A stretch of DNA of 64,000 nt from the NCBI GenBank assembly GCA_019752375.1, contig JAIEMG010000008.1, positions 47,777-111,776 on the forward strand, in the 5' to 3' direction. A program made the position numbers and the translations under genes. This DNA comes from Gemmataceae bacterium (lineage in GTDB: Bacteria; Planctomycetota; Planctomycetia; Gemmatales; Gemmataceae). Below are positions 52,101-61,515 of the stretch, piece after piece (position 1 is the stretch's first letter; every line of letters starts with the position of its first letter). The notes beneath the pieces are model-generated. The model was not told where the DNA came from, ran no database searches, and saw nothing but the letters and a program-made list of their open reading frames with translations.

Positions 52101-54449
52101 ATGGGGCCGATCATGCCGACCAAGAACCTCTTGATCTTCTTCGGGCTGAGCCTGGTGATTGTCACCGGCTGGACGGCCTTTTCCGCCTGGAAGTGGCCGC
52201 CGCCGCAGAAGTTGCCCACGTCGGCCCGCGAACTGGTCCTCAGCCCTCGACAAGTGGAGCAAGTGCGTTCCGCGGCCGCGATTGCCACCGCCGGTGCTGC
52301 CGGTCTGGGTTTCGATGGCGCCGCTGGCCAGATTGTCACCGAGGTTGCCGTCATTCGCGCGTCGCAGCCCGTCAAGCCGCCCGAGGTCGAGAAGCCGCCC
52401 GTCGTCGAAAAGCCGCCCGCCGAAAAGCCCGACATCATCACTTTCGGCGATAGTTCATACAAGCTCAGGGTCACGCTCTCGACGCAGGGCGCGTCGGTTC
52501 GACACGTCGTCCTGAATCAGTTTCAGGCCGCCGACGAACTGGGATTGCCGATGTTCGAGAACGGTGACGAACAGAAGCCGACCCCGCTGGGCTTGGTGCC
52601 GCCTTTTCACATCGCGCAGATGCGCAAGAACCACCTGCTCTATAACCACGAGTACCCCTACTACCACTACACGCTCTTTCACTTCGAGAAGCCCGACGAC
52701 GACCGACCCGTGGACACGCTTGGGAAGGTCATCTGGAAGGTCAAGGAACCAGCCACCCCCAATGCGGATTCTCAACGTGTTGTGTTCGAAACCGAGGTTC
52801 CGGGACAGGACTTGATTGTCACCAAGACATTCACGCTGGGCAAAGGCGACTACCATATCGGATTGACGGTAAACATTCGCCCCAAGGGCAAGCCGCGGCC
52901 CGATCAGAAGTTTCGCTACCAGCTGCAAGGCGCCCACGGTCTGCCGATCGAGGGGGTCTGGTACACTTACACCCATCGCAATGCATTGGTCGGTTCCGTG
53001 GAACGCGGCACGGATCGCAACTATCGCAGCCTGGAAGACTCCCGACAGATCAGCTTCTGGTCGGGCGGCGACGCCCACGTTCGCAGCGACAAGAAGATCA
53101 TCCGCTACGCTGGAATCGCCGTGCAGTACTTCGCATCGGTTGTCGTGATCGACAACGAGCAAGCGGAAGGCGTGTCGGACAACTTCATCGAACGGGTTCG
53201 GGCCACGGTCGAAGAGCCGCTGAATCCCCCTGATCGTGCGTTCCTCGACGACATCACGGTCCGGCTGACCACCGAGCCCAATGAAATCAAGCCGGAGGGC
53301 GTGGAGCACCGTTACCTGCTTTACAATGGCCCGGTCAAGGTGCGGCAACTGGCCCAGCTTACCGGCGACAAGGCCGTCGATCCGGAGTTGGTCAATCGCT
53401 ATATCGATTCGCTGCACCTTAACACGCTGACGGACTATCAATCTCCCGGCTGGGGCGGTAACTTCGCGGGCAGCATTGGCCTGACCCGGGCGATCGTCTT
53501 CTTCACGAACATCATGCACGGCATCCTATGGTACATCCACCAGGTCATCCCGTGGTGGGGCCTGTGCATCATTGCCCTGACGGTGATCGTGCGCGGCTGC
53601 CTGTTTCCATTGAGCCGTAAGCAGGCCGCCAACTCCATGAACATGCAGGAGAAGATGGCCAAGCTCGGTCCGGAAGTGAAGAAGCTCCAGGAGAAGTACA
53701 AGGAGGATTTCCAGGGACTCAACCAGGCACGCACCGAGCTGTACCTCCGGCACGGCATCAACCCGCTGAGCACCTTGGGGGGATGCCTCTTGCTGTTCGC
53801 CCAGATGCCGATTTTCCTGGGCCTGTACTACTGCCTTCAGGAGAGCATTCACTTTCGTCTGAATCCCTTTCTGTGGATCCCGAACCTGGCAGCGCCGGAC
53901 ATGCTGATCTGGTGGGGGGAAGCGATCCCCTTCATCAGCCGGCCCCAGGACCTGGGCAGCTTCATCTACCTGGGACCGTTCTTCAACTTGCTGCCGGTGA
54001 TCGCGGTGGGATTGATGATCGTCCAGCAAAAGATGATGACGCCGCCCCCGCAGGACGAGCAGCAGGAAATGCAGCAGAAGATGATGAAGTGGATGATGAT
54101 CGTCTTCGGGCTGATGTTCTATAAGGTGGCGGCTGGCCTGTGCATCTACTTCATCGCCAGCAGCGCCTGGGGCGTGTGCGAGCGGAAGCTGCTGCCCAAG
54201 TCGAAACCGGCGACGCCGGGCGAGGAACCGCCCAACGGTACCCCGCCGCCCAACGACCGGAAACCCGAGCCGCGCCGGATCAAAGGCGACAGCAGCGCTC
54301 CGGAGCCAAACGGATTCCTCCAGCGCATCCGCCGGCGCTGGGACGAGGTGCTAAAGGAAGCCGGCAAGCAAGGACAGGCGCGTAAGGAACCACGCCGCGA
54401 CGAAGGCGACGATGACAACAACAACAAACGCAAAAAGCGAAAACGGTGA
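52101..54449 (+). CDS. yidC: YidC membrane protein insertase
   Basis: A 782-residue insertase. The N-terminal helix (about 8-30) is followed by a Pro/Lys/Glu-rich spacer (about 92-112), the large periplasmic domain (about 113-440) and the conserved C-terminal YidC core (about 465-690). That core has the conserved Arg in Val-Arg-Gly-Cys-Leu-Phe-Pro-Leu and the Met-Gln-Glu-Lys-Met helix-hairpin. The tail (700-782) is long, charged and basic, as in ribosome-binding YidC types. It inserts and folds inner-membrane proteins with or without SecYEG. ATG 52101 or 52113 are both possible. No rpmH/rnpA genes are adjacent. Confidence 0.94.
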   Translation: MGPIMPTKNLLIFFGLSLVIVTGWTAFSAWKWPPPQKLPTSARELVLSPRQVEQVRSAAAIATAGAAGLGFDGAAGQIVTEVAVIRASQPVKPPEVEKPPVVEKPPAEKPDIITFGDSSYKLRVTLSTQGASVRHVVLNQFQAADELGLPMFENGDEQKPTPLGLVPPFHIAQMRKNHLLYNHEYPYYHYTLFHFEKPDDDRPVDTLGKVIWKVKEPATPNADSQRVVFETEVPGQDLIVTKTFTLGKGDYHIGLTVNIRPKGKPRPDQKFRYQLQGAHGLPIEGVWYTYTHRNALVGSVERGTDRNYRSLEDSRQISFWSGGDAHVRSDKKIIRYAGIAVQYFASVVVIDNEQAEGVSDNFIERVRATVEEPLNPPDRAFLDDITVRLTTEPNEIKPEGVEHRYLLYNGPVKVRQLAQLTGDKAVDPELVNRYIDSLHLNTLTDYQSPGWGGNFAGSIGLTRAIVFFTNIMHGILWYIHQVIPWWGLCIIALTVIVRGCLFPLSRKQAANSMNMQEKMAKLGPEVKKLQEKYKEDFQGLNQARTELYLRHGINPLSTLGGCLLLFAQMPIFLGLYYCLQESIHFRLNPFLWIPNLAAPDMLIWWGEAIPFISRPQDLGSFIYLGPFFNLLPVIAVGLMIVQQKMMTPPPQDEQQEMQQKMMKWMMIVFGLMFYKVAAGLCIYFIASSAWGVCERKLLPKSKPATPGEEPPNGTPPPNDRKPEPRRIKGDSSAPEPNGFLQRIRRRWDEVLKEAGKQGQARKEPRRDEGDDDNNNKRKKRKR

Positions 54450-54493
54450 TGCGGCGCTCGGCTGGTCTAGGTAAGCGACAGGAGAAAACTCCG

Positions 54494-54555
54494 GTGGCAC
54501 GGACATTTCTGTCCGTGCGATCGTGAAGCGGCACGGACAGAAATGTCCGTGCCAC
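54494..54555. repeat. Dispersed palindrome family C, copy 3
   Basis: Arms 54494-54518 and 54531-54555 are perfect complements over 25 bases around a 12-base loop. It lies between yidC and the VWA gene. The three copies of the family keep the arm but differ in loop sequence. Confidence 0.92.
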
Positions 54556-54629
54556 TGGGGTCTCCCCTAAATCTTGTCAGGTTCTGACTGACGACCACGA
54601 ACGAGCGCACCAACTCCGAGATAAACGCC

Positions 54630-56279
54630 ATGTCCACGAGCCCTTGTCGCCTGGCGCTACTCTCCCTCCTCCTGACCACTTTTCCCGCCGTTGCGCAGAC
54701 TTCGGCTCCCGCCCTCTACAAGATCGTCAAGGAGGAAGACAGGGTTCAGCGTTCCGATCGCGACCGCAATGGCCGGCTGGGGCTCTTCATCACGGTTCAG
54801 TTCAAGATCGTGCAGATTGCGGATGACAAGGCGGTGACGAACGTCGGCAAGGACGAGATCATCGTTGAGGAAGATCACCGACGGGTCACCGATCTCGAGA
54901 TCTTTCAGCCGCGTTCGCCGGATCCATTAACGGTCGTTCTCGTTCTGGACGTCAGCGGCAGCATGGCCAAGGACAACAAGCTGGCCGAAGCGAAAGATGC
55001 GGCCCGACTCTTTCTCGATACCCTTCACGAAAAGACGGACTGCGGGCTGATTCTGTTCGATCACCGCATCCTCGTCGAAGAGCCGCCCATTCGGGATCCG
55101 CAGCGCCACGTCGCCCATCGTCATGTGCTGCGCAAGCACATCGACGACGCCAAACCGCTCGGCGGCACCGCCTATCTGGACGCCACGGCCCGCGCTATCG
55201 AGATGGTCAAGAGCGTCACCGGCCGCAAGGCGGTCCTGCTCATGACCGATGGCGTCGATCTCAACAGTAAAGCGACCCTGAACGAGGTCACGAAGCTGGC
55301 GCGCACGGCGCGCGTGCCGGTCTACACCCTCGGCGTCGGCGATCCCGGCAAGCGCGAAGCAGTGACGACGGTCCTTGTCCTCGATCATTCGGGCAGCATG
55401 AGCGCCCCGGCCGATGATTCATCGAAAGTGCCCAAGATCAAGGCGCTGCATCAGGCCGCCGGGCAATTCGTGCAGTTGATGCGTCCCGGCGCCCGCACAA
55501 CGCTGCTGCCATTCAACACGACGGCGCAGACGCCCGATCGCTTCACCGCCGATAAGGACCTGTTGACCAAACGCATCCAGGGCTTGAAGCCTGATGGAGA
55601 AACCGCGCTCTTCGACGCCATCTTCTCCGCCGTCGAAACGCTGGAAGCAGCGCAACCCCAAGGCAAGCGTGCCGTGGTAGCCTTGACCGACGGCATCGAC
55701 AATTCCAGCCGACGACGCGTGGAAGAGGTGATCGAACGTGCCCAGGAGTCCCGAATTCCACTGCACTTGCTCGGCCTGGGACGGCCCGGCGAGCTGGACG
55801 AAAAGGTGATGCGCGGCATGGCGACTGCCACGGGCGGCGAATATCACCACGCCCGCAACGAGAACGACCTGGTGCAGATCTTCGAGAACCTGTCGATCCA
55901 GCTGCACGACGACGGTTTCGATCACGAAGTGCTGACACAGCTCGCCAGCGCGACGGGCGGCAAATTCTATCATGCTCGCAAGGCGTCGGAGCTGCGCTTG
56001 CACTACCAGGAACTGGCCGAGGAACTGCAAACGACCTACACCGTGACCCTCGCCAGCCGCCGACCCGTCCATGACGGCACGTCGCGCGGCATCGACATCA
56101 GCGTGGTTCGCAACGGCGTCCGCGTTAGCGACGTGACGAGCTTCGATTACCAGGTGGGCGGCGTCGTCGTGGCGCAGATGCACCCGATGATCTATCTCGG
56201 CTTGCTTGTGATCCTCGCCGGCCTGCTGGTGCTTCCGGCCGGGATGCGACGCGTGTTTGGCTCGTCGGCGGCACCCTGA
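54630..56279 (+). CDS. Exported protein with two von Willebrand A domains
   Basis: A 549-residue protein. After a signal peptide (about 1-23) and a ~75-residue lead-in it has two VWA domains. Each has a MIDAS Asp-x-Ser-Gly-Ser: Leu-Asp-Val-Ser-Gly-Ser (near 107) and Leu-Asp-His-Ser-Gly-Ser (near 252). A Gly-Gly-Thr-Ala-Tyr threonine site follows in the first, and each has a late Met-Thr-Asp-Gly or Leu-Thr-Asp-Gly. A single C-terminal membrane helix (about 515-540) anchors it. It probably binds proteins via metal-dependent sites on the periplasmic face. The stop overlaps the mnmE start by one base. Confidence 0.88.
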   Translation: MSTSPCRLALLSLLLTTFPAVAQTSAPALYKIVKEEDRVQRSDRDRNGRLGLFITVQFKIVQIADDKAVTNVGKDEIIVEEDHRRVTDLEIFQPRSPDPLTVVLVLDVSGSMAKDNKLAEAKDAARLFLDTLHEKTDCGLILFDHRILVEEPPIRDPQRHVAHRHVLRKHIDDAKPLGGTAYLDATARAIEMVKSVTGRKAVLLMTDGVDLNSKATLNEVTKLARTARVPVYTLGVGDPGKREAVTTVLVLDHSGSMSAPADDSSKVPKIKALHQAAGQFVQLMRPGARTTLLPFNTTAQTPDRFTADKDLLTKRIQGLKPDGETALFDAIFSAVETLEAAQPQGKRAVVALTDGIDNSSRRRVEEVIERAQESRIPLHLLGLGRPGELDEKVMRGMATATGGEYHHARNENDLVQIFENLSIQLHDDGFDHEVLTQLASATGGKFYHARKASELRLHYQELAEELQTTYTVTLASRRPVHDGTSRGIDISVVRNGVRVSDVTSFDYQVGGVVVAQMHPMIYLGLLVILAGLLVLPAGMRRVFGSSAAP

Positions 56280-57799
56280 TGCTTCCTCATCTCGAAGACA
56301 CCATCGTCGCCCTTTCGACGGCGCCTGGTCCCGGCGCCCGTGCCGTCGTTCGACTCACAGGTTCGGAATCGCTGGACATCGCTCAGAGCATATTCACGCA
56401 TGCGGCCCCCTTCTCCCCTGTACTCGGGGGAGAGGGGATGGGGGTGAGGGGGAGGCACGCCGGTGTTGCTGGTTCTGCCCCGCTCACCCCCATCCCTTCT
56501 CCCCCGAGTACAGGGGAGAAGGGAGACCGTTTGGTCGCATCGTCCGCCCGGGTATCAATCGTCGGGATCCATCCGGGCGAGCGCCGCTGCTATGAAGGCA
56601 CCATAAAACTTCCTGACAGTCTCGTGCTGCCTGCCGACCTCTACGTCTGGCCGGGGCCGCGCAGCTACACCGGCCAGGACGTGGTCGAGATTCACGTCCT
56701 ATCGTGTCCACCGCTGCTTGACGCAATAGTGGCCGAACTGCTCCACGCGGGCGCCCGCGCTGCGTTGCCGGGCGAATTCACGCAGCGTGCCTTTCTTGCC
56801 GGCAAACTCGACCTGACGCGGGCGGAAGCAGTGCTGGGCGTGATCGAGGCGGGCAACCGCGACGACCTCCGTCAGGCCCTGCGGCAGTTGGCCGGCGGCA
56901 TGTCGCAACCCCTGCATGGCCTCCGCGAAGACCTGTTGAACCTTCTGGCCGACCTGGAAGCGGGGCTCGACTTCACGGAAGAGGACATCCACTTCATTGC
57001 CCAGGACGACCTCCTGATTCGAATCAGCAAGGGCCTGGCACAGTTGACGCTGCTTCAAAAGCAGCTTGCCCAACGCGGACTGAGCGGCCGCCGCTTTCGG
57101 GTCGTGCTGGCCGGCCGGCCCAATGCCGGCAAGAGCAGCCTATTCAACGCCCTGGTCGGCGATACGGCCGCGCTGGTCAGTCCGCGGCCGGGCACGACTC
57201 GCGATTACTTGGTACGTCACCTGTCAATCGAGGGAATCACGGTAGAACTGGTCGATACCGCCGGCTGGCAATCGGCAACCGCGACAATCGATGAACAGGC
57301 GCAGCTCCTGGGACGGGAACAGACCGAAAGTGCCGATCTTGTGTTGCTCTGTCTCGATCGCGGATTGCCGTCGAGCAAGGTGGAGGAGCGCCTTCTGAAG
57401 CAGGATTCGCCGCCCGTCCTGGGCATTTTGACCAAGTGCGACCTGGTTCACCCCGGAGAGTCACTCCGCCAACGTGTTGGTGGTGGCGTGATGACCTGGC
57501 TCGCGACCAGCACACTTACCGGCGCTGGCCTGGACGACCTCCGACGCACACTTGTGGAACGGGTTCGCCGCTCTACCGCATCCGCACTCGCATCGAGTGT
57601 CAGCCGGTGCCGGCATCATGTCGATGAGTGCCTGGCTCGACTGCGTCACGCCCATGAGCTGGCGTTGTTTGAGGAACCACCTGAACTGCTGGCCCTGGAA
57701 CTGCGCGGTGTACTGGATCAACTCGGCGAAATGGTCGGCACCGTCTATACCGACGACCTCCTCGACCGCATTTTCAGTCGCTTTTGCATCGGCAAGTGA
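56279..57799 (+). CDS. mnmE: tRNA uridine-5-carboxymethylaminomethyl modification GTPase MnmE
   Basis: A 506-residue GTPase that, with MnmG, modifies the wobble uridine of several tRNAs. The N-terminal tetrahydrofolate-binding domain holds Asp-Thr-Ile-Val-Ala-Leu-Ser-Thr at 7-14. The G domain has Gly-Arg-Pro-Asn-Ala-Gly-Lys-Ser-Ser, Gly-Thr-Thr-Arg-Asp, Asp-Thr-Ala-Gly and Thr-Lys-Cys-Asp. The C-terminus is the invariant Phe-Cys-Ile-Gly-Lys. The protein is about 50 residues longer than usual because a ~42-residue Pro/Gly-rich stretch (about 43-84) is inserted in the N-terminal domain. This stretch is encoded by a palindromic element (56407-56523). The frame is intact, so the gene is probably functional. 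Confidence 0.94.
   Translation: MLPHLEDTIVALSTAPGPGARAVVRLTGSESLDIAQSIFTHAAPFSPVLGGEGMGVRGRHAGVAGSAPLTPIPSPPSTGEKGDRLVASSARVSIVGIHPGERRCYEGTIKLPDSLVLPADLYVWPGPRSYTGQDVVEIHVLSCPPLLDAIVAELLHAGARAALPGEFTQRAFLAGKLDLTRAEAVLGVIEAGNRDDLRQALRQLAGGMSQPLHGLREDLLNLLADLEAGLDFTEEDIHFIAQDDLLIRISKGLAQLTLLQKQLAQRGLSGRRFRVVLAGRPNAGKSSLFNALVGDTAALVSPRPGTTRDYLVRHLSIEGITVELVDTAGWQSATATIDEQAQLLGREQTESADLVLLCLDRGLPSSKVEERLLKQDSPPVLGILTKCDLVHPGESLRQRVGGGVMTWLATSTLTGAGLDDLRRTLVERVRRSTASALASSVSRCRHHVDECLARLRHAHELALFEEPPELLALELRGVLDQLGEMVGTVYTDDLLDRIFSRFCIGK
56407..56523. repeat. Palindromic element inside the mnmE reading frame
   Basis: Arms about 56407-56452 and 56478-56523 pair over about 45 bases with few mismatches. 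The right arm reads through Leu-Thr-Pro-Ile-Pro-Ser-Pro-Pro-Ser-Thr-Gly-Glu, the coding form of a common dispersed palindrome of planctomycetes and other bacteria. The element keeps the reading frame and adds about 42 residues to MnmE. Confidence 0.88.
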
Positions 57800-58026
57800 G
57801 TGAAACAAGAGAATCCGTCCATTCCGGTAAGAGTTTCGCGAACGGCGTATCGCGGATCGACGTAAACTAAAGCAGCGAACGTCAGTTGGGTAGGCCGTCC
57901 CGGTGGGCAATTCCATTGACTGGCGGGCCACACCGGGCACAATGCTAGAGGGGCAAGAATGCCTCCAGAATTGTCCGCCAGCCCCACGGCACTGCGTCCG
58001 TGGCCCTTCCGAAAGGACATGTTCTC

Positions 58027-60597
58027 ATGAACAAGCCCCTGCTGACCGGTCTGCTGGGAACCTTGCTGGTTGTGGTCGTTTTGCCGCTACAGGCCGCGGA
58101 TCGGCCACCAACGCCCCACGTTGTCCTGGTTGGCATTACCGACTATGCCGACAAGGACATTCCCTCTCGCCGGCATGGGGAGGCCGACGCCCAGGCGCTC
58201 TACGACCTGCTTACCGACAAGCAATACCTCGATGCCGACAAGGCCAACGTCAAGTTGCTGCTGAGTTCCAAGGACGACAAGCGCCCGACCGAGCTGGCGA
58301 CGCGCGAGAATATCCTCAAGATACTGACCGATGTGGCTGCCAAGGCCGACAAGGACGACGTGGTCGTCTTCGCCTTCTTCGGACAGGGCGCGCTTTACAA
58401 GAACGGCACCTGCTTGTTCGCCACCGATTCAAAGCTGAAGGACTTCGCCGGCGCCCTGACGACCGAAGACCTCTCGACGGTCATGGAATCCCACAAGAGC
58501 CAGAAGTTCCTGGCCCTGCTCGACGCCTCCTTCATCGGTGCCGCCAAGGAGAACTCGAAGTACCTGAAAGAACTGAGCCCCACATTCCTGCGTGCCGAGG
58601 ACAAGGACGACAAGGTGCCGCCGGTAGGCCGCATGGTCGTGCTGGCCAGTGATGGCCGTCGTCCCTCGCTCGACATGCCGCGGAACGGCTTGTTCGTGCA
58701 TGCGTTGATGGAAGGCTTGAAGGGCATGGCGGATCGCGACGGTTACGAGGCCGACGGTGTCATCACGGCTGAGGAGTTGGTGGCGCACCTGGAACGGCGC
58801 GTGCCCGAGTTGGCCAAGCAGCACGGCGCCAACAAGGAAGAGAAGGACCAGGTCTGCCACATCATCGGCGCCCGAACCAATCACTTCGCCTTGACGCGCA
58901 ATCCCACCGCTGCGGAGAAAGCGCAGAAGCGGCTGGAGAAGTTCGCGGAACTCGCCAAGGAAGAGGCGTTCGCCGCGGAAATTGCCGAAGAAGGCCGGGT
59001 TTTCCTCAGTCAAATGCCGGTGCTGCCGATGGCCCAAGAGCTGCGCAGTGTCTACCAGAAGGCAGCCGATGGAACCATGAAGCCGGCAAACTTCCTGAAG
59101 GAACGCGAGAAGCTGAAGGCAGAGGAGAAATTGCTCCGCGCTGACTCGGTCGCGTATGCGTCCAAGGTGATGGCCGGCATCCGTACGTTGCACGGCAGCT
59201 ACGTGAAGGAACTGAACCAGGGCGAGATGACGGGTTGGGCATTGCAGGGCCTGTGCCAGCGCGTCGGCCTGCGGCCGATGCCTGCCGACCTGGTTCAGCG
59301 CATCGCCAAGGCGAAGAACGCCAAGGACGCGGACTTTCAGGCGATCCTGACCGATGGACGCGAACGCGTTGGCAAGCGCGGCGCGCTGGACGACAACCGC
59401 GACGTCGACATCTCCATTCGCGGCGTGACCAGCCATCTCGACCCGCACACCGGTTACATCGATGCACGGACCATGGCCGATTTTCGCCGCATGATGACCG
59501 GCAACTATACCGGTATCGGCGCCCGCATCGGCAAGGACCCCAAGCGCGACATGCTCCAGGTGGTCACCCCCGTCAAGGGCAGCCCCGCGTACAACGCGGG
59601 GCTGCGGGCCGGCGACGTCATCACCACCATCACCCGCGAGGTGGACAGCAAGGGGAAGAAGCTCGACAAGCCCGAGGTCACCTCGACCAAGGGACTGAGC
59701 GTGTCGGACGCCATGTCAAAGGTCGGCGGCGAGGCCGGCACCGACGTGAAGCTGACTATCGAACGTGCTGGAGTTGAGAAGCCGATCGAAGTCAACATCA
59801 CCCGGGGAGAAGTTGAAGAAGAATCGGTCTTTGGCGTCAAGCGCAAGGACAACGACGAGTGGGACTTCTTCGTCGATCCGCAAAGCAAGATCGCTTACGT
59901 CCGCCTGAACCAGTTCGCCACGAACACGTCACGCGAGCTGAAGAAGGCGCTGGCCGACTTGCAGAAGCAAGGCGTCAAGGGCCTGGTACTCGATCTGCGC
60001 TTCAATCCGGGCGGCCTGCTCCAGAGCGCCGTCGAGATCTCCGGCATGTTCCTGGACGACGGTCTGGTGGTGACGATCAAGCCGCGCGTCGGCGAGGAAC
60101 AGAAGTACTACGGCGAGTTCACCGGCGGTCACCAGAACTTCCCGATGGTCTGCCTCGTCAACGGCGGCAGCGCCAGCGCCAGCGAGGTGGTCAGCGGCTG
60201 CTTGCAGGACCATAAGCGGGCGATCATCATCGGCGAGCGCAGCTACGGCAAGGGCAGCGTCCAGAACATCGTGGATTTCAAGGCCACCGGCGGTCAGATC
60301 AAACTGACCACCGCGACGTTCTGGCGTCCCAACGGCAAGAACCTGAACAAGGCCAGCACCAAGGGCACCGAGGAAGAAGACTGGGGTGTCCGACCGGATG
60401 CCGGCTACTTGCTCAAGCTCTCCATCAAGGAGCGCGACGAGTTGCTCCAACTCCACGACTCCCTGGAAATCCTCAGCCACAAGGGCAAGGGTGTGGACAT
60501 CAAGCCGATCAACGATCGCCAACTCGATCTGGGCCTGGAATACCTGCGCGGGCAGATCAAGCTCGTCGAGCAGGCACAGGTGAAGAAGGCGGGGTGA
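58027..60597 (+). CDS. Exported pseudo-caspase fused to PDZ and S41 (C-terminal processing) protease
   Basis: An 856-residue protein. It begins with a signal peptide (about 1-23), followed by a caspase-like (C14) domain at about 30-300. The catalytic positions are changed: Phe-Phe-Gly-Gln-Gly-Ala (117-122) replaces the usual Ser-Gly-His-Gly, and Leu-Leu-Asp-Ala-Ser-Phe (164-169) replaces Asp-Ala-Cys-His. The active His and Cys are therefore Gln120 and Ser168. A helical linker (about 300-480), a PDZ domain (about 495-600) and an S41 protease domain (about 610-770) follow. S41 landmarks are Gly-Gly-Ser-Ala-Ser-Ala-Ser-Glu and the lysine in Tyr-Gly-Lys-Gly-Ser, so the protease half looks active. 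GAAAGGA precedes the ATG at 58027. Confidence 0.9.
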   Translation: MNKPLLTGLLGTLLVVVVLPLQAADRPPTPHVVLVGITDYADKDIPSRRHGEADAQALYDLLTDKQYLDADKANVKLLLSSKDDKRPTELATRENILKILTDVAAKADKDDVVVFAFFGQGALYKNGTCLFATDSKLKDFAGALTTEDLSTVMESHKSQKFLALLDASFIGAAKENSKYLKELSPTFLRAEDKDDKVPPVGRMVVLASDGRRPSLDMPRNGLFVHALMEGLKGMADRDGYEADGVITAEELVAHLERRVPELAKQHGANKEEKDQVCHIIGARTNHFALTRNPTAAEKAQKRLEKFAELAKEEAFAAEIAEEGRVFLSQMPVLPMAQELRSVYQKAADGTMKPANFLKEREKLKAEEKLLRADSVAYASKVMAGIRTLHGSYVKELNQGEMTGWALQGLCQRVGLRPMPADLVQRIAKAKNAKDADFQAILTDGRERVGKRGALDDNRDVDISIRGVTSHLDPHTGYIDARTMADFRRMMTGNYTGIGARIGKDPKRDMLQVVTPVKGSPAYNAGLRAGDVITTITREVDSKGKKLDKPEVTSTKGLSVSDAMSKVGGEAGTDVKLTIERAGVEKPIEVNITRGEVEEESVFGVKRKDNDEWDFFVDPQSKIAYVRLNQFATNTSRELKKALADLQKQGVKGLVLDLRFNPGGLLQSAVEISGMFLDDGLVVTIKPRVGEEQKYYGEFTGGHQNFPMVCLVNGGSASASEVVSGCLQDHKRAIIIGERSYGKGSVQNIVDFKATGGQIKLTTATFWRPNGKNLNKASTKGTEEEDWGVRPDAGYLLKLSIKERDELLQLHDSLEILSHKGKGVDIKPINDRQLDLGLEYLRGQIKLVEQAQVKKAG

Positions 60598-60691
60598 GTA
60601 TCTCGCGGCCACGATTACGAGCAAATGGGGGCTGCGTGACGGACAAATGGTCACCGCAGCCCCCGTTTGCATGCCGATCAGTTGGTGCGAC

Positions 60692-61477
60692 CTATTCCGC
60701 CGCGTCCGGATCAATGCCCAGGGCCCGCAATCGCTCGGCAAGACGCTCGGCCTGCTTCTGGGCGGCTTCCCGCTCGCGGCGTTCGGCTTCCATCTGTTTC
60801 TGCGCGGCTTCCCGCTCGCGGCGTTCGGCTTCCATCTGTTTCTGCGCGGCTTCCCGCTCGCGGCGTTCGGCTTCCATCTGTTTCTGGGCAGCCTCCCGCA
60901 ACTGGCCAAGTTCAACAAATGTTCTGAACTTCTGGCCGTCGGGGAAATATAGTTCGAGGTCGTCTGGACCGAGGCGCATGCGAACTCCGAGGCGCGGACT
61001 GGTCCAGCCGTCCGCAATGCCTTCGATTTCGACAAGCTGGTCGCCGGATCGCTGCCAGCCGCGCAACATGTTGCGGTCCGGGTCGTACTGGTAATACTCC
61101 TCGACGCCATATCGCTGGTAGAACTCGAGCTTTTCTTCCAGTTCGGCGCGCCGATTTCCGGGCGAAAGAACTTCCCAGACTACCTGGGGCGCAACATTGT
61201 TCTCGCGCCACTGGCGATAGGAACCACGGTCGCCTTTGGGGCGCTCGAAGACAATCATCGTGTCCGGGGCCGATCGAATGGTCGGTTCACCCTGAACCGG
61301 GTACCAGAGCAGGTCGCCTGCCACGAATACGTTGGGATTATCGGCGAATAACAGATCCACGTTACCTTGGATGGTGACGATCCAGCGAAATTGCCGTGTG
61401 TTGTCCGACATCGGCTGGCCGTCGCTATCGGGGTAAAGAAGGTCTTCGTCGCTTGCAAGGGAAGGAGATGCGCTCAT
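60692..61477 (-). CDS. Uma2-family (DUF820) putative endonuclease-fold protein with repeated tail
   Basis: A 261-residue protein. Residues ~25-195 are a Uma2/DUF820 domain, a PD-(D/E)XK-related fold, with Pro-Asp-Thr-Met-Ile-Val-Phe-Glu and Val-Trp-Glu-Val-Leu-Ser-Pro holding possible catalytic acids. The C-terminal ~60 residues are three and a half copies of a 14-residue charged unit (Ala-Ala-Gln-Lys-Gln-Met-Glu-Ala-Glu-Arg-Arg-Glu-Arg-Glu), a probable coiled coil. The Uma2 family is widespread in cyanobacteria and planctomycetes with unclear function. It is convergent with the protease gene. Confidence 0.85.
   Translation of the reverse strand: MSASPSLASDEDLLYPDSDGQPMSDNTRQFRWIVTIQGNVDLLFADNPNVFVAGDLLWYPVQGEPTIRSAPDTMIVFERPKGDRGSYRQWRENNVAPQVVWEVLSPGNRRAELEEKLEFYQRYGVEEYYQYDPDRNMLRGWQRSGDQLVEIEGIADGWTSPRLGVRMRLGPDDLELYFPDGQKFRTFVELGQLREAAQKQMEAERREREAAQKQMEAERREREAAQKQMEAERREREAAQKQAERLAERLRALGIDPDAAE
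60758..60899. repeat. 42-bp direct tandem repeats inside the Uma2-type gene
   Basis: Three nearly identical 42-base units and part of a fourth encode the 14-residue coiled-coil unit. They are in phase with the reading frame. Their near identity at the DNA level suggests recent expansion and variable copy number. Confidence 0.9.
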
Positions 61478-61515
61478 GGATATAGCCTACCGCGAGTGCA
61501 ATTTCGCTGTCCGGT

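Noticed and set aside
60758..60899. Direct repeats resembling a small CRISPR or minisatellite
   Set aside because: The repeats are contiguous without spacers, in phase with a coding frame, and encode a coiled coil.
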